Notes: generated from the letters alone by a model not told the origin. 64,000 bases of DNA from Trichobilharzia regenti (GCA_944472135.2 OX235270.1:141313632-141377631); one strand, 5' to 3'; shown: positions 9,093 to 24,000, counted from the first letter of the stretch. Made by a program: numbers and translations.

Positions 9093-12000
9093 CTGTGAAC
9101 CATCGATAAATTAAGTTGAAAAAGAGTTAATATGGATTAAGCGGCAAATTAATATCTCAAAATCTTAATTTGAAAAATTAAAAAAAAACACTCACAAGGA
9201 TGTTTGGTAGAAGAAAAAATCCTCTTTTTCTGTGACGATTTCATTTTTGTAGCTTAACAGAACTGTTTTTGTGTCTGTATATTAGAACCAAGACATATAA
9301 GCGAACAATATTGTTGTTTTCAATTAGATCTTCTTCAGGCTTTACTCTAATTTAAATAGATTTGTATATAAAAATTTTTAACCAATGACGCTGATTTTTT
9401 GTGGATCAAATAACAATAATAATAATAATAATATGGTAAATGTTTTGAACGTAGTTAATAACGATGATTATAATGATAACAAAATATTGATAATAAGGTT
9501 TATACAGGTGGAGAAAGCTATATAGTGCGAACAACCAGACAGCTAAACAAACGCATTAATAAGCATCTTCCTTCATGGTCCCGAAAAAGTCAAATAAAGT
9601 CTATAAGAAGTTCTATTTTGGATCATTTGATTGATAGCGGTCACCAAGTGAACAAAATAGTGCCCTCAAAATTATCTGTCGCATTCCATCGAACCTTTCG
9701 AATCCGTCTTTTACACATGGCTGAAGCTATGGGAATTCGAGAGAACAGTTCTAGTCTTTGTATACAAAAGAAGTTTATTCTACCTTTGTCCCTCCCTTGG
9801 CCTAGGGGATAAATTCTAATCAAAACCCTCCCACCCTTTCTTATTTTCCATCTCCGTATTTCTATGATATCTATTTAAACTCTGATTATATGTCAACTTC
9901 ATATTTGGTATTACGTAAATCTTAAGATTTGACCTAATTTATTTATCGAGTTGTCTACATATATACATATACTAACTTTGTTATTCTTATCGCCACCTGC
10001 ATAAACCTTATTATCAATATTTTGTTATCATTATAATCATCGTTATTAACTACGTTCAAAACACTTACCATATTATTATTATTATTGTTATTTGATCCAC
10101 AAAAAATCACCGTCATTGGTTTAAATTTTTATATATAAATCTATGTATATTAGAGTAAAGCCTGAAGAAGATCTAATTGAAAACAACAATATTGTTCGCT
10201 TATGTATCTGTATATGTTCTGTTTGGGTCCTTGTGGCTGATTATGCGTCCGTGGCACAGTGGTAGAATGCTCGCCAACCACGTATATAGTTCGGGATTCG
10301 ATCCCTGGCCAATGCACTCCTTCACCTCTCTAAGCCAGTAATAAGACTGGTAAAGAGGGAAGGTTGGGCATGAGGCTAACAACATCATCCCGTAAAAATA
10401 ATCGCCATTGCTATAGAAACTTCAGGGTTCTATCTTGAAGCCCTATGTTACTCCACCGGGAACGTAAAGGAATAAAAAAAATATATGTTCTGTTTACGAG
10501 TTGAATCTATGTGGATCTACTGTTTCACATGCTCCTGTGGAGTTGATTACTTGGAAAGTTCCATATAATACACAGTAACAATGTGTATTATATCCAATAG
10601 GCTTATCCAATGTGGTATTATATTCGATTAGCATGGTGTTTTTTTTAACCCTTTACATTCCCAGTGGAACACAGGGCTTCAGACTAGAGCTTTGAAGTCT
10701 CGGTAGCAGTGGTGTTTACTTTTACGGGATGGGGTCCAACCTTCCCTCTTTACCAGTCTTATTACTAGCTTAGAGATGTGAAGGAGTGTTTCTGCTGGGG
10801 ATCAAACCCCGAACCACATGAGGCGTGGTTGGCGAGCATTCTACCGCTGTACCACCGAAACACCACCTAGTTTGATGTAGAACTTCTGATTAAGTCACCA
10901 CAGTATGTTGTGCTCAAGTCGTAGCCTAATGATATACGCATATACAGATATTCGATTACACAGAGTCTGTACTCTACTCCTATATTACATTGGACACCGT
11001 AAGCCTATGTCCTGAGGAAATGCATGGATAACTACTATCCGGTTTGTTTGATGAAAAGCGGACACACACAATGTAAGAAGTCTTCTTAAATCAGGTCAGT
11101 TAGCCTCTTGGGATATACCCTTTAAAGTTTTCCATAGGGCTAAATCAATCACTCCAAATAATTACCTTATCTCCGCTTCATGTAAAACCAAAGCTATATC
11201 TATGCATGAACAATTACTTAAATTATGCTTTGATCACAATAATGTTCTCATGATGTTTCACTACCACTTGAATACATTCCACTTTGCTTTCTTTTATGTT
11301 ATCCTTACCATTGCAATTTTATTTATTTTTTGAAAACACTTGACCTACTTTTTAAAAGTCAATCTGAACGAAGAATATTCCTTTCAATAATTCCTCTTCA
11401 GGTTCTTACAATTATAAAATATAATATTTGTTGTCGTTACAATAAAGGCCAGTTATGCGGCGGATACATTTTTTAACGTAGAATAACAGATTAGTTATGG
11501 GGGGAAATTAAGTGCATAAAAAACTCGATCATGTCACATTTGGTCGATAGTGGACATCGTATCGATGTCAACACAGCTTTCAGGATTATATATCGAATTC
11601 CGAAGTTGTTATCAGGTACAGTTCGCCTACGTATCCTACACATAGCTGAAGCTGCTGCAATAAGATCGACTAAACCGGAACTTTGTATCCAAAAAGACCA
11701 CGTTCAGACGCTGTTCCTACCGTGGCCAAACTTGGATTGATGATTCTTCTTTTCCCCAAGAGTGCTGCTTCCCCTTAACCCTCTTGGTTGTTGTTTTCTT
11801 TCTTTACTTATTATTACTATTATTATTATTCCTCATAAGTTATACCCTTCATGCAAATATTCCGTCAATACTATCGAATTTTCATTTATACTATCCGGAC
11901 TTATTATTAGTGATATTACCTCTTTTCTCAATATATGTCTCCACCTGTTTCATTTCACACATTCGTTATTTCATAATGAACCTCTCATTGTAGTCTTACT

Positions 12001-15000
12001 ATCTCCTGTTTAACACAGACCACTTTGTACCTGACACCTTTTGTAACCTTGATCTGATTTGTCAGTTTTCCTACCCCACATTATGCCAATCTATTATGAT
12101 TAATCATCACCATTGTCTCCCGTTTTACAATATTTTCTAATCGATTTCAGCCTAGCACGACGTTTGTCACACAAATATGACTATTTATTTTGACACCCCA
12201 TAACTAATCTGTTATTCTACGTTAAATAATGTATCCGCCGCAGAAATGGCCTTTAATGTAACGACAACAAATATTATATTTTATAGTTGTAAGCACCTGA
12301 AGAGGAGAAGGATGTATGGAAAGGAATATTCTTCGTGTTCAGATTAACTTTTAATTCATAATATGGTAATATTTCACACTATCAAATCTTACTTTTTAAA
12401 ATCGCAATATTGATCTTCCTTATTTAATAATCTATAAACTTTTAACGTTAACCCCTTAAAAAGACATGTTGATTATCTTTACTCTGGTCATATGTGTAAA
12501 CTGACTGAGCAAAGTTTTAGTGTCAGTTACTATCTGCCCTCCATAGTAGAATACGAATGTCCAGCTGGTTGTAAAAATAAAGTCATTGCAGAGAAATTCT
12601 CCCTTCACTCTTAAAATATCTGTGATTTTCTGTATTAAGTAATGGTATATCAGTGGACAAATTTGCACCTAAAGTTTCGTATTTTGTTTGCACCGATCAG
12701 TAAAACGTTTGTGTATTTGTACAATACGTTTTAATACTAGCCATCGTGTTGACTTGAGAGATTTGAATGAATCTTACTGGGATGAATCATTCCAGTCCTG
12801 GGTAACTTTCTGTGTTCTGGTAATCCGAACCCACCTGATCTATTGGTCTAATCTATGTGGTCGACCTGACAGTCATTACACGGCAATTAGTAAATTATGT
12901 TATTATTATTCTTAATTGGATCTGTTGGATTCTTAGTATATGAAATAAAATTATGAGGGGTGTACTGGGAAACGCTGTAACTTTCTGTCTACCTTAGTGA
13001 TATTCAAGACGGTGATAATGGGAGTAGTTATGCAAAACTTCATTCTACCTACAGATGTCTACGGTTAGTCAACAAAGAGTTGCAAATTATTATAAGAACA
13101 AGTAGTGACTGATATCCGTTACCCAAAAGGTGACTGTCGTGGCCTACTGGCCAAATGGATGCGTTTTAAAAGGTAAGCACAGAGGTTTCGAGTTTCAGGT
13201 AGTTACATCGCTATATGAAGAGTCCCAAATGGAATTAAATGCGGATCGTTGATTTCACTGCTAACAGTCATTATGAACTAAGATATACACATGGTGTACA
13301 CGTGTGCTTTACTTATTATTATTGTTCCCTTGGGTTCCTAGTGGAACATAGGGCTTCAACTCCACGTCTCCACTTGCTTCTGTCTTCTGCTGTACTTTTC
13401 ACATACATCCATGTTAGTCCATACTGTTTCAACTCCTCTTCACACGACCTCCTCTATGTTACCCTTGAACGTCACACTCGCCGATTCCCTTTCGGGTTCC
13501 ACTTGAGCAATGGCCTGATTCGCGCGCGATGTCACCCAGCGACCTCCTCAGCGAGTGTCCAATCCATCTCAATCCACTTTCTCCTGAATATTTGTTGGTT
13601 GGCGATTGGTTCTTGTTTTGTTTGTTAGTGCCCATAGTTTATTGTTAGTGATTCTTTCCGGTCGGGCCCGGCCATCAGATATCCAGTATTGAGCCAGAGA
13701 AGATAGTTATTGATAAATGTAACGTCTGCAACAGGCTGTTGGAAATATTCTTTGTGACCCGCCCGCCAAGTTTCTGATCCGTATAAAAGAACTGACTGAC
13801 TTGACGTATGTGTTGAAAATCCGAGCGAATTTTGTTGTTGATGCTGAGTGACGAGGATTTCCAGATTGGTTTCAGGTTGATGAATGTGTTTCTCGCCCTC
13901 CCCGATTCTCACTCAATTTGACATCCTCGTCCGTTCCGACTTCCTGTAGTTGAGACAATGCTCCCTAGATCAGTGAATGAAACAATATCTTTCAAATTCC
14001 TCCCGTTGATGGTGATTGGCGCTGGTTGTTGCTGTTACTGTTGTTATAGGTTGGTTATTTTCACAACCCCCGTCTTGTGTGTGTTCACCTGGAGTCCTGT
14101 CTTCGCCGGCTTCTTCTTCGACCAGTTTGTCGGTTTTCGCTTGTAAGTCTTCGATTTTGTGTGTGTGACATCAGACAAAAATCATCCACGCGGGAAATCC
14201 AGGTCTTCTAGATTCTTCACGTCGGTCCAGGATATCCCTGTCTCCTCGTTTCCCGCTGCGTGTGCTTTAAACTGACTTATAATTTCACGCATACCTATTA
14301 GATAATAGCCAGCTGGTGTGCAATATACATTCCAAATAGCATATCATAAAAGATATATCCCCCAACCCTTTGCTTCAAAAAAAGGATTAACAATTACAAT
14401 AAAATGATATGCATTTGATAACTTACATTCACTGACTTTATTCTCTCTAATTTAGCTCTTGTCACTTCCAGTTGTTTGTCAAGAACGCCTTTAGCTTTCT
14501 CCATGTTTGCTAAAGTCTGTTTGTTTAAATACACAAAAATAATAGTGCACATTAGTAACACTGGCTAGGGGAAATATGTGTACACAGGTGGTAATTTTCT
14601 AATTCATTTAATCACTTAAATACTGCAGAGAAGTCGATTATCCCGAAATAGAATTTTTCACGTATCAGGCTAACAGTTATATTTATTGTGTGTGGTTGTT
14701 ATTTAGGTAGGTGGAGAGGGACTCGAATCCAAGAATTACATATTGGTTAAAACTTGGGCACTGCAGTAGAGTATAACTCGATTTCGGATAAGATTTTATA
14801 GGTTTAAATGCCACCCTAATTCCTGCTTTATTTAGAATCCTTCGTTGGGTCTCAGATGTCCCCTTCTTACATGGTATAACAGTAGATGATTTATATTCTT
14901 TCTTATTTATGTTATCATTATTAGTTTCACAATTGTTTTTATTTCGCTTTTGGCCTTTTTTCGGTCTTCCTGAAAACCCCATGAAGCACATCCGTTCACA

Positions 15001-18000
15001 TTTGGCAAATATTTGTACAGTTTTGAATGGTAAAAATGCCTGATCTCTGTTAAAGAGTCGGCGCCCCTTATGCACACATACTTTGCCGATGCCTTGAAGT
15101 ACACATGATGTTATCGGGTTTATACCGGTTACCACACTGAAGTCTAGCACCTGAGTTTTATTCTATTTGAGACCATAGATGAGTACTGTTTAAATTCAGC
15201 GTAGAGTTAATATCAGTAAAAAGTTTGAGCATTGTGGACTAGATCAAATAAAGTATTATTATATATTTCAATAGTTTACACACAATGATAAGTTTTGTTA
15301 TTGTTAATTTTGCTCGAAATATTACCAATAACAAAACTTATCATTGTGTGTAAACTATTGAAAGATAATTATACTTTATTCAGCGTAGAGTTTAAGGTGA
15401 AGAAAATAGGTCAATTGATAAAATTGTGTTCCTTAAAGCCTTCTGAATTTACCGTAGCGAGAGTGTATTCCTTTATCTTTACAAGTTTGCAGTTGCATGA
15501 CACCCAGCCGTCCATTTTATCTAGGCTTTTTGTCGATGACTAGTCGAGGTCTAGAAATGTTTCTGATGGTAGTCTAAGCTTAACATCTGTGTGACGGCTG
15601 ACAAACCTTCTACCACTAAACTTCTGACTCATCCACCCTATTGTTAAGAAAGTGTAAATGTGGTACAAAAAAAAATTAATTCTGCTCAGCTAGTCACCCA
15701 GAAATATTGAGAATCAATACAGTCACATTTTATTCGAAAATTTGAACTACTTACTAAAACTAAAGTAGTATAAATAGTCAGTAGAATTTTCAGGTTACAG
15801 GAGAATAGGCAAGCTCCTAAAACAAATGCTAATTAAAGTCAGTAAAATCTCCTTATGAACAGAACAGTGATGAATATAAATCTACTATACGATTGGTGAA
15901 CAGCTTTCAGAGAGGCATCTATTATTTCAAATAAGAAGTGATGAAGGATATGATCTATTGAATTTAGTGGAAGGACAGTTAATCACTAATGTCATTACTT
16001 CTAGTGATATACTGTGACAGTGCTGGGATTTTGTAAATTGACAGAGGTAAACATTTATGATAGTGAATCCCTTGAGTTCCGACTGGAACACAGTAGCATA
16101 TCACCACCTTATTCTTGTTGATGCAGTATTTTCTATCAAGTCAACAAAATGTAGCTGTTGATGAAAGTGTGAAGCAGCCTGTTGGAGATGCGTTTTTGAC
16201 AGATTCACCAAGTCTCAGAATCTCACAGAAACACTGATTGGCTTGACATTAGTACGGAAAATTCGAATCTTGTTTCTCTTACGCTGTTTACAGTAGATTT
16301 CCAAGCTGATTCGGGAATGATGATGGTCTGTTTTCCTTTCCCGACCCTGTCTTCGACGTCATCAGCCTGTAGTTTAAACGACGCTACCCAGATTGAGTAA
16401 GTGAAGGAGACGACGTCCTCAAGATGCCTCCCACTGATAGTGATTGGTGCTTGTTGTTGTTGATTTTTGTCGTCGGGTATCTTCGCCATCTTTGTTTTTC
16501 ACACATTCATCTGAAGTCTTTACTTCTCTTCCTCTTCTACCAACTAACTTGGTGGTGGTTTCCAACTGTAGATCTTCCGATTTTATGAGACTTGAAACAG
16601 CTGGGAAGTCCATATCTTTAGGGTTCTTCTATCAGTTCCACACATGTCCTCCACCTTACTTCTGACGATCTGCCACATGATCCAGTTCATCACAATCAGG
16701 AATACTGTCGGCGATAGCAGACAGCCTTGTTCTACTCCTGTCTTTACTCCAGATGCACCACTGAGCTTTCCTTTGTCAATCATTTGGTATGTGGCGCGAG
16801 CAGATATCGGTTGGATGATTTTTCAATAAAGCTTTGGGGCACTCCGTAGTGTTGAAAGATATCAAAGCTTCTATTGAAACCTGCATTACTTATCACTGAA
16901 CTGAAATCTCTCCACGGACATACCATTACTCACTCAGTGGTGTATTGTGTGTGTGTTACAGTTACTTCGTTTAACAGATGAAACTTAAGTGGGACGAAAC
17001 GCACATGCTGGATTCCACTGCCAAAAGACACCACTCATTAACTAAACAGCATCACTGTTAACCTAAAAAAGCATCATTGAGCCCTTCGTAATAGGGGTGG
17101 GCAACATGTACAGGTGAACACTAACAAGATAGTTGCGACCCAGTAAAATCAATCAGTTCATGGGGGATCTCTAAAGAATGATGATTTCAGCAAACAATAA
17201 TAATAACAGCAACAACAACAACAGCTGATATCTCTTTATAACAGATGGTTCTTGTCCCCCAGTAATTTTTGTGACTGCTCTAGTGGATGTCTGTCTGTTT
17301 TCGACACAGAACTTTGTACCGGTGTGCACCAGTTCAAGTCACCACACCATGTAGCACACAAAGCAAGAGAAGAAAGTAGAAGAAATGCATAATAGAGACA
17401 GCAAACAGAGAAGTGAGACAAAGGAATAGTAATAACGAAGAACGATATAGTTTCATTGGAAATCATAAGTCACAAGGAGTGGATGCATCGGCACCAGCCA
17501 TTAAGAACGATACGTTTGAGCCATATCACCAATTGTTTCCAACCATTGATTTTTCCCGTCCCGAGGACTCCAACCAGTCAGGAAGTCTACACCTTCCTAC
17601 GTGTCTTAGACTAACTGTTGTAGATTTCATTGACTGGTGAAGCCATGCTTTTGTTTGACCACAAGTGGCTCTTTTCCACTCTGACCAATCCTACGTCAGC
17701 TAGCATTGGCTGTCGGTCGATGAAGGCGATGACTAGGCATACGTAACACATGTCCTGACCGTCTCTCTCAGTCGATGTAATTTCACAGCCTCGTCGATTG
17801 ATTTTCCCTCCTTCTTACCTAGCACTTGACCGCTGCCTAACCTCAATATTGCTCACCTTATTATACCACTTCACACGAGAGATAGGACGCAGGCACCTAT
17901 GATCGAAGACAGCTAGTCTTTTCATGTCTTCCCCTCTCAATGGCCAAGTCTCACAGCCAACCATTAAGGAGGAAGGAGCGGACTGATGAGCAGTACACCC

Positions 18001-21000
18001 GCCCTTTGGTCAACAGCCAGTCGGATACCACATCTACGCCAGAGACGGCGTAAACTGGCATATGCGAAACTAGCCCCCTGTATCCGTGCTGAGATTTCGT
18101 CAGAGATCAACCCGTTGGCACTGGCTGATGGTACTTCCCAAATAAATGAAGCGGTCAACGTGCTCTACCACTTCACTCCTATTTCTAAACTAGGAGTCAG
18201 GGTGGTCCAGTCCTTTAACATCATCATTTGGTGGGGTCGAATCGCATGCCAACCATTCGTGGATTGCAGCTCTAGTGGATACCGCTTTGACACTATGAGT
18301 ATCATAAAAAACAAAAGCATCTGGAGGAAAGAATTCAACACACAGTATACTGGTTTACGTAAATGCGTCCAGTGTATAAAAATATTGAGTGAAGCAAATG
18401 ATTATTTTTTCAGTTGACTGCTTAATCAATAAGTGTATTGTCTGATCACGAACCTACATCGCTTTCACCTTGACCTCAGACTAGAGATAAAGAAAAAGGT
18501 ATGGAACCTAGACTATGAACTGAATACCTTACAGGTACGATATTACACATACTACTGATTGATTGATATGAGTAGTTGGAAAGCACTCATGTTAAGCCGA
18601 CAGGGCTTTTTCGGGCCAGTTTATCACTAGACCGTCGTTTCGATCCTTTCAATTAGACATCAATGTAGCAATGTGGCCAACTTTGACAAGTATCTCACAG
18701 TAGTCATGATTTTCAGATGAGCTTCTAGCATTCTGTGCAACTGATTATAAAGTGGGGGCATTCATGCGACTGGATGACAAATAGTGCTGACTGTGCCTTA
18801 GACAGGTATTTAAGTTTTGGTGTTCACTGGCCTTCATCAGTCAGTGAAGCGTATATTTTCAATCTAGAAAGAAGGAACTGATTGATATCCTCCACTGTGG
18901 CTGTAAACCGACCGAGAGCTGCTACCTTGATGTGGTGGTCGGGCTTGCACATCGCGATAACCCAACAAGCTGCACTGGCTGGAACCAATGTTCCTGCGGG
19001 TCCTGTCATGCCAGGAAGGTTGTTAGGATAGCGATTAGACTAAAAGCAGTTACCGGCTTCATGTAGGAATCTTTCTTACACTATGCTAGGGGTCTGAAGG
19101 CGAAGTTGTACTGCTGGGGAACAGGAGTGTAACAGCAGTGAGGTGTTTCCCTCAGATGACCAGCATGTCAGCCAGCTATGCTGTCTCTCCACTCCGGAGA
19201 GAAGGGGGTTAGAAAAGGTCGACTCCCGACTTGCGGCGGTAAGTTTACTAATACGGAACCAATCCCAGAAACCAGTTCATACAGGTCGTGTGTGACCGGC
19301 TGGCCTCAAGCAGTTGTCCCCTGGACTCTGCGGTCACGCAACATTAACCCTCTTTCTGTTTCAGGTACCGGAAGAATCAGTCAACTTCCACGGTTGGTTC
19401 GGCAGCCGGGAAATAACAACCGCCCACACACTTCCAAAAGCACACGAAGCCTTCATGACCATCTCCATATACTGAACATTCACTTAAAGTTAGTGGTTTG
19501 GCGTAAAAAAACTCGCAATTTTCTTAAATTAATTCTCAGATATTGTTGTGTAGGCTTCTGCACATGAAATAACAATCTAATGATATCAACTGGGTATGTG
19601 TGTATCACATCTCCTATTGATGTTAATGTCTATACATAGATAAATTAGTGCATATTTTAGAAACACAGTGCGAGAGAATATGATTAGCCAAATGCATTTC
19701 GTGTGTGCTTGGTGTGTGCCTGCACGGATTACCTCATCTAAGAGCTTCTCAGACACACACACACACGCAGACTTTAAAAATACACAAATGTGTGGTAGTG
19801 GTTTTGATGAATTATACAGTTGCCGTGGTAAATACAGAGATGAAATTAACAACTGTGACTACCACATAATAATAGTGTGTTGACACATTGGGTATATATT
19901 TCTGTATTTGTAAGTGTGTGTGTCACATGATGCTATAGCTATTCGTTTCTTTAACGAATCATTCAACGACATTTGAAAATCAAAAGTGTATGCCGAAGGC
20001 AAATACACAAAGCGAATTTAGAGCATTTTCTAAATTTTTCCAAAAATAGTAAGTCCTTTGGTATTTCGGTAATCCCTTTCATCTCAAAACACGCTAAATA
20101 TTTCTTTTTCTTCACTTCTTCGCGTTCTGAATAGAATATAAGGGCTTCAAGCTTTCAGCTTTAAACTTTCAATAGCGGTGGGGATGTTACCACTCTTACA
20201 TCCAGTCTTCCCTCTTTTTCCCTGCTTTATTAGCTGGCTAGTAGGCAAACTGGACGAGACTTTGAGGGAGGGGTGTGTGCTTCGGTGACTGAGAATCAAA
20301 CCCAAATCTCCATTTTGGCAGTTGGTGAGCATTCCATGCATAGCGCTGTTATGTCGATGTTGGGATTTGAAGGCGAGTTAGTGTGGTAAAAAAGATCAAT
20401 GCTTGAACCACTAGTCCATAAGGACTAGCACAGTAACTAGACGTGGAGTTCTTAATTATAATAATTTTTCTTATAATAGAATGCTGGCAGATTTTCTCAA
20501 AATAAGAAAAATGTAACACTGTAACGTGTACAGTGTTGCCTTGCACGCCTGAGTGGTCATATGAACTTTGATTAGTAAGTGCTGAGGTCTCCTTCCTTTG
20601 AATACTGTGGTCGGCTACTATGCTCTCATTAGTTTGTTCACTTAACCTTGAGGCTCACCAGAGTAGAGTGAAGATTTTTAATCATTAAAATTTTATGTAT
20701 AAGCGAAATCAAACATCACTGGGGTGGGTTGTTTCTTCTCATTTTGAGACTCTTCAATAGTGCACAATTGAGAACTAACTAGGAATCAAACCTAGGAGCT
20801 TTAAGTTATTGGAATCACTCTTTCTGGGGTAATTGGTCACATTTTCACCTGGTTAACCTAAATTCACTGGTTTCACTACCTGAGGAAGTAACAGACAAAC
20901 CCTGTTGAAGAGTCCCAGGCTAGAACAAAACGGATGTCAAGTGTTCTGCTTCATTTTTACTCATTTTTAAGGGATGTAGGTTGAACGTGAAGTGAACAAA

Positions 21001-24000
21001 TCTTAAAGTCTGAACAGGAAAATGCAGCTCGTTGCTGTCATTATTATCAAGCAACCACACGTGTCTGCATATTACGTTTTCTTCATTCCTTAACAAACAG
21101 ATGTGGTGGATCATTTGAATTTTAGTTACTTCCTATCTCTCCCTACTTTCACCTTTTATTTTTACTTCAAACGCACTTTTCACAGAAGTAAAGTTATTTG
21201 CTGGCTTATCCGATCGTATTACTATTAATAGTGATATTCATTAATTGCGTTTCTAGTGGAATGTACGTTTTTAGAGGGGCATATCTTTATTTCACTCGCT
21301 ACTTGGATATCTCTTTCAGCCTGGCTCCCAAACTGTCTACGAGCTCCCATTTTCCTCTCTTCAGATGGTGTTCTCCATCTCATAATCGGACACACAAACA
21401 ACTATCTTTACTTCTTATTCGGGCTTCACCAGATGATGGCCTATCTAGCGTATTATGTCACTGGAATATCTCCTCAACCCACGGTGTGCTCAATCGTCTC
21501 ATCTGCATTTCTGTCTGCAAATCTGTTGGCTGGCTAGATAATAAATTTTTAGATGAGTGGCTTTTAGACATGTTAAAAGATACAATTTTTACATATATAT
21601 AGGTTCAGGTTGGAAAAGAGCCAGTGGTGGCCAAACAAAAACATGGCATCAATCCATGAAATCCTTGACAGTTAAACTGAGTCAGGTAGGGAGATGCAGA
21701 CTCCCGGGTTGGGGCCCTCGGGACTCTAGGAATCAATGGCTAGAGACAGTAGGTGACATGGCTCAAAATCGTTGTCAATGGCGCAGATGTATTCAGTCTC
21801 TGTAATCTTTCATATTCCTGTCTACAATTACCCATTCTGTTTCACTCTTATATTTGTCAAACTCTATTGATTCTCTTCACTCATCTTCTTGTCTACCTTG
21901 TGTGCCAATTGGAACGTGGCAACTCGAACTGCTGCACTTCGGTGCCAAGTTCTATGTTGAATCCAGACAGACAATTTTTACAATCAGGGGAGAAGCCTGT
22001 GCTTCATTGTTGGTGCTATTTAATGCATATCCGAACCCCCGGACCTACTATCAAGCTGTATTAACCCGGATACCAACCAACAGACAATATAAACCGGTAA
22101 CTGAAATTCACCAAACAGAGATTCTGAAAAGAAAAGCAAAACTCACACTGGGATCTGGATTTTCACTGTTCTTCACCTTACTTCTTAATTTGTCATAGTC
22201 CAAACGGTATGATTCTAGATGGCCACGTTCCTTCTGCAGAGAAATAAGAAAAGAGGAAAGCACAGAATTTTCATCTGGTGGCTTGCACGGCTTTAACTGA
22301 TTCAAGTTAAGTTAGACGTTAACACTAAATGACATCAATTAGATAGAAAGTCATTGGTAAAAATCAGAACTGTTTTAACCACTTTCTTTTCGACACTTTG
22401 GTAGTACGCTGGGGACAGACCCAGGGTCTATAAGTTAGGAGGCGAGCTCGCTAGGCATTCAGTCACTGGGATAAGATCCAATGATTTATGGATTTTAACT
22501 TCTGTCAGGTTGAGAGATATCATCTGCGAGTACCTGTCTTTATACACAACTTGATAGACTCCACTGGTCACGAATTCTCACCAGAAATCTAAGCAACTTC
22601 ACACTGTAATTTGTGAGCGACACACAACATGAACAAAATCATTCCACTCAACTCTTTGTCAGCGAAAGGCGATAAAACCAACATCATCGTCAACAAAATA
22701 AGTTGCAACAACTGCAAAAAACACTACATTGGCCAAAGTGGACGTCCTCTTCGTATCCACGATCATAAGCTAGCCGTCAAAAGACATGATATCCACTCCC
22801 TCATATCGACTCGCTGCATATAGACAACCACGGACATCAAATCGACTGGGACAACCAGTGTTCAACTATTAGACAAAGGAAACACCAAGAATGCTAGAGA
22901 ATTTTTAGAAGACTACCTGGCATTCTAGTGAATGGTCAATCAATAGACACATCGAGATAGACAAGATTTATCAACAAATAAGAAAAAACCTCACACACAG
23001 AAAGGGTCGAAGTTCAAGTCAAGGAAACAATCAGTTCCAATACAAGTAGCCACTGCTTAATAGTATACGAGCTCGCCTTGTAACCAGAAGGTCCTGGGTT
23101 CGAATATCGGTGGGTACATACTGATGAAGAGTCCCAAACTAGGACGAAACAGTTGTCCAGTACTCCCAGGTTTTCCAATGGTTCTCTAACTAATGTCAGC
23201 TCACAATGGTTATTATTCGTTATTCCCATAGGAAACTGAAAATTATATCGAAAGCCTTCTGGATGATTAATTTTCATCACTTATAACGACGAATCGAATT
23301 TATTCATTATCTCTGAGACACTATGGATAATTCGCTAACAGTCTATTTCGGCCTGCTAATAGATTGTAGTGGCCGACTGTGTGGAGTGAGAAAACAGGCA
23401 TATATATGATAGACAAAAGGATCCCCTCTAGATGATTTAGCAGAAGAAGAAACAAGAGACTAATTTTGTTGAAAATTGATTAATGTTGTTAAGTCAGTGT
23501 AAGCGCGCGCTTCAGTATGGCCTGCAGACCTGGTAGGCACACTAATAAAAGCACTTCTGACAGCCTAATGTAGGCTTTCATCACTGTCTACCTTCTTTGG
23601 TGCGTTAAAATACTGGAGATCTATTGACTGGACAGAAAAGATAAGCAGTCTACAAGAAACTCTAACGGCCAACCACCAAACAACCTACTGCCGATTCAGG
23701 AAGAAATGGACAAGAATGGATTGAATATACTCTGGGAAGACGTTCAAAGGACATCATGCACGCACCATGCAAATCGTTGTCAAGTATGACCAGTGTGTGA
23801 CACGTAGACCATGTGATAAAGGAAATGAAACGTTGTGGACAGCCGTAGAGCGCCATATAAAAATTAAATCAGAGAGAGGGGAGTGAAATGAAGATGTCAA
23901 TATTATTTAATTCAGGGGAAATATAATTCAAAGAAAACCCAATAAAATTAACAATTTAAGGAAGTGTACTTTCACCATTAACACTATATAAATATTATTC

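Larger units (their letters stand above)
9290..10205 (+). mobile_element. Short Penelope-like element (PLE-B) with inverted arms
   Basis: A plus-strand frame from about 9505 to 9812 gives the endonuclease end: a decayed S-Y-I-V-R-T-T-R-Q-L (GIY-YIG region), then I-D-S-G-H-Q-V and the tail L-C-I-Q-K-K-F...L-P-W-P. Everything upstream in the ORF is lost. Bases 9302-9511 and 9993-10203 are inverted copies of each other, including the (TAA)n block and the motif described as hammerhead-like at both outer ends. The left arm runs into the coding sequence. Inverted terminal repeats on truncated PLEs are a known arrangement. It lies in intron 6 of the BAR gene. Confidence 0.75.
11358..12345 (+). mobile_element. 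Short Penelope-like element (PLE-C) with inverted arms
   Basis: Only the last part of the ORF is present: 11531-11740 gives V-D-S-G-H-R-I-D-V-N-T-A and the tail L-C-I-Q-K-D-H...L-P-W-P, matching 4270-4475 and 9600-9812. Bases 11358-11504 and 12195-12345 are inverted copies. Both outer ends carry the hammerhead-like motif, pointing outward as in PLE-B, and the sequences differ from PLE-B at the helices. It lies in intron 6 of the BAR gene. Confidence 0.75.

Noticed and set aside
14683..15150. Host exon of the BAR gene
   Set aside because: It sits between exons 6 and 5 but has no splice borders in phase, and exons 5 and 6 join perfectly without it.
21256..21537. Hydrophobic 93-codon frame as a membrane protein
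   Set aside because: No start context, no splice partners, no recognisable family.
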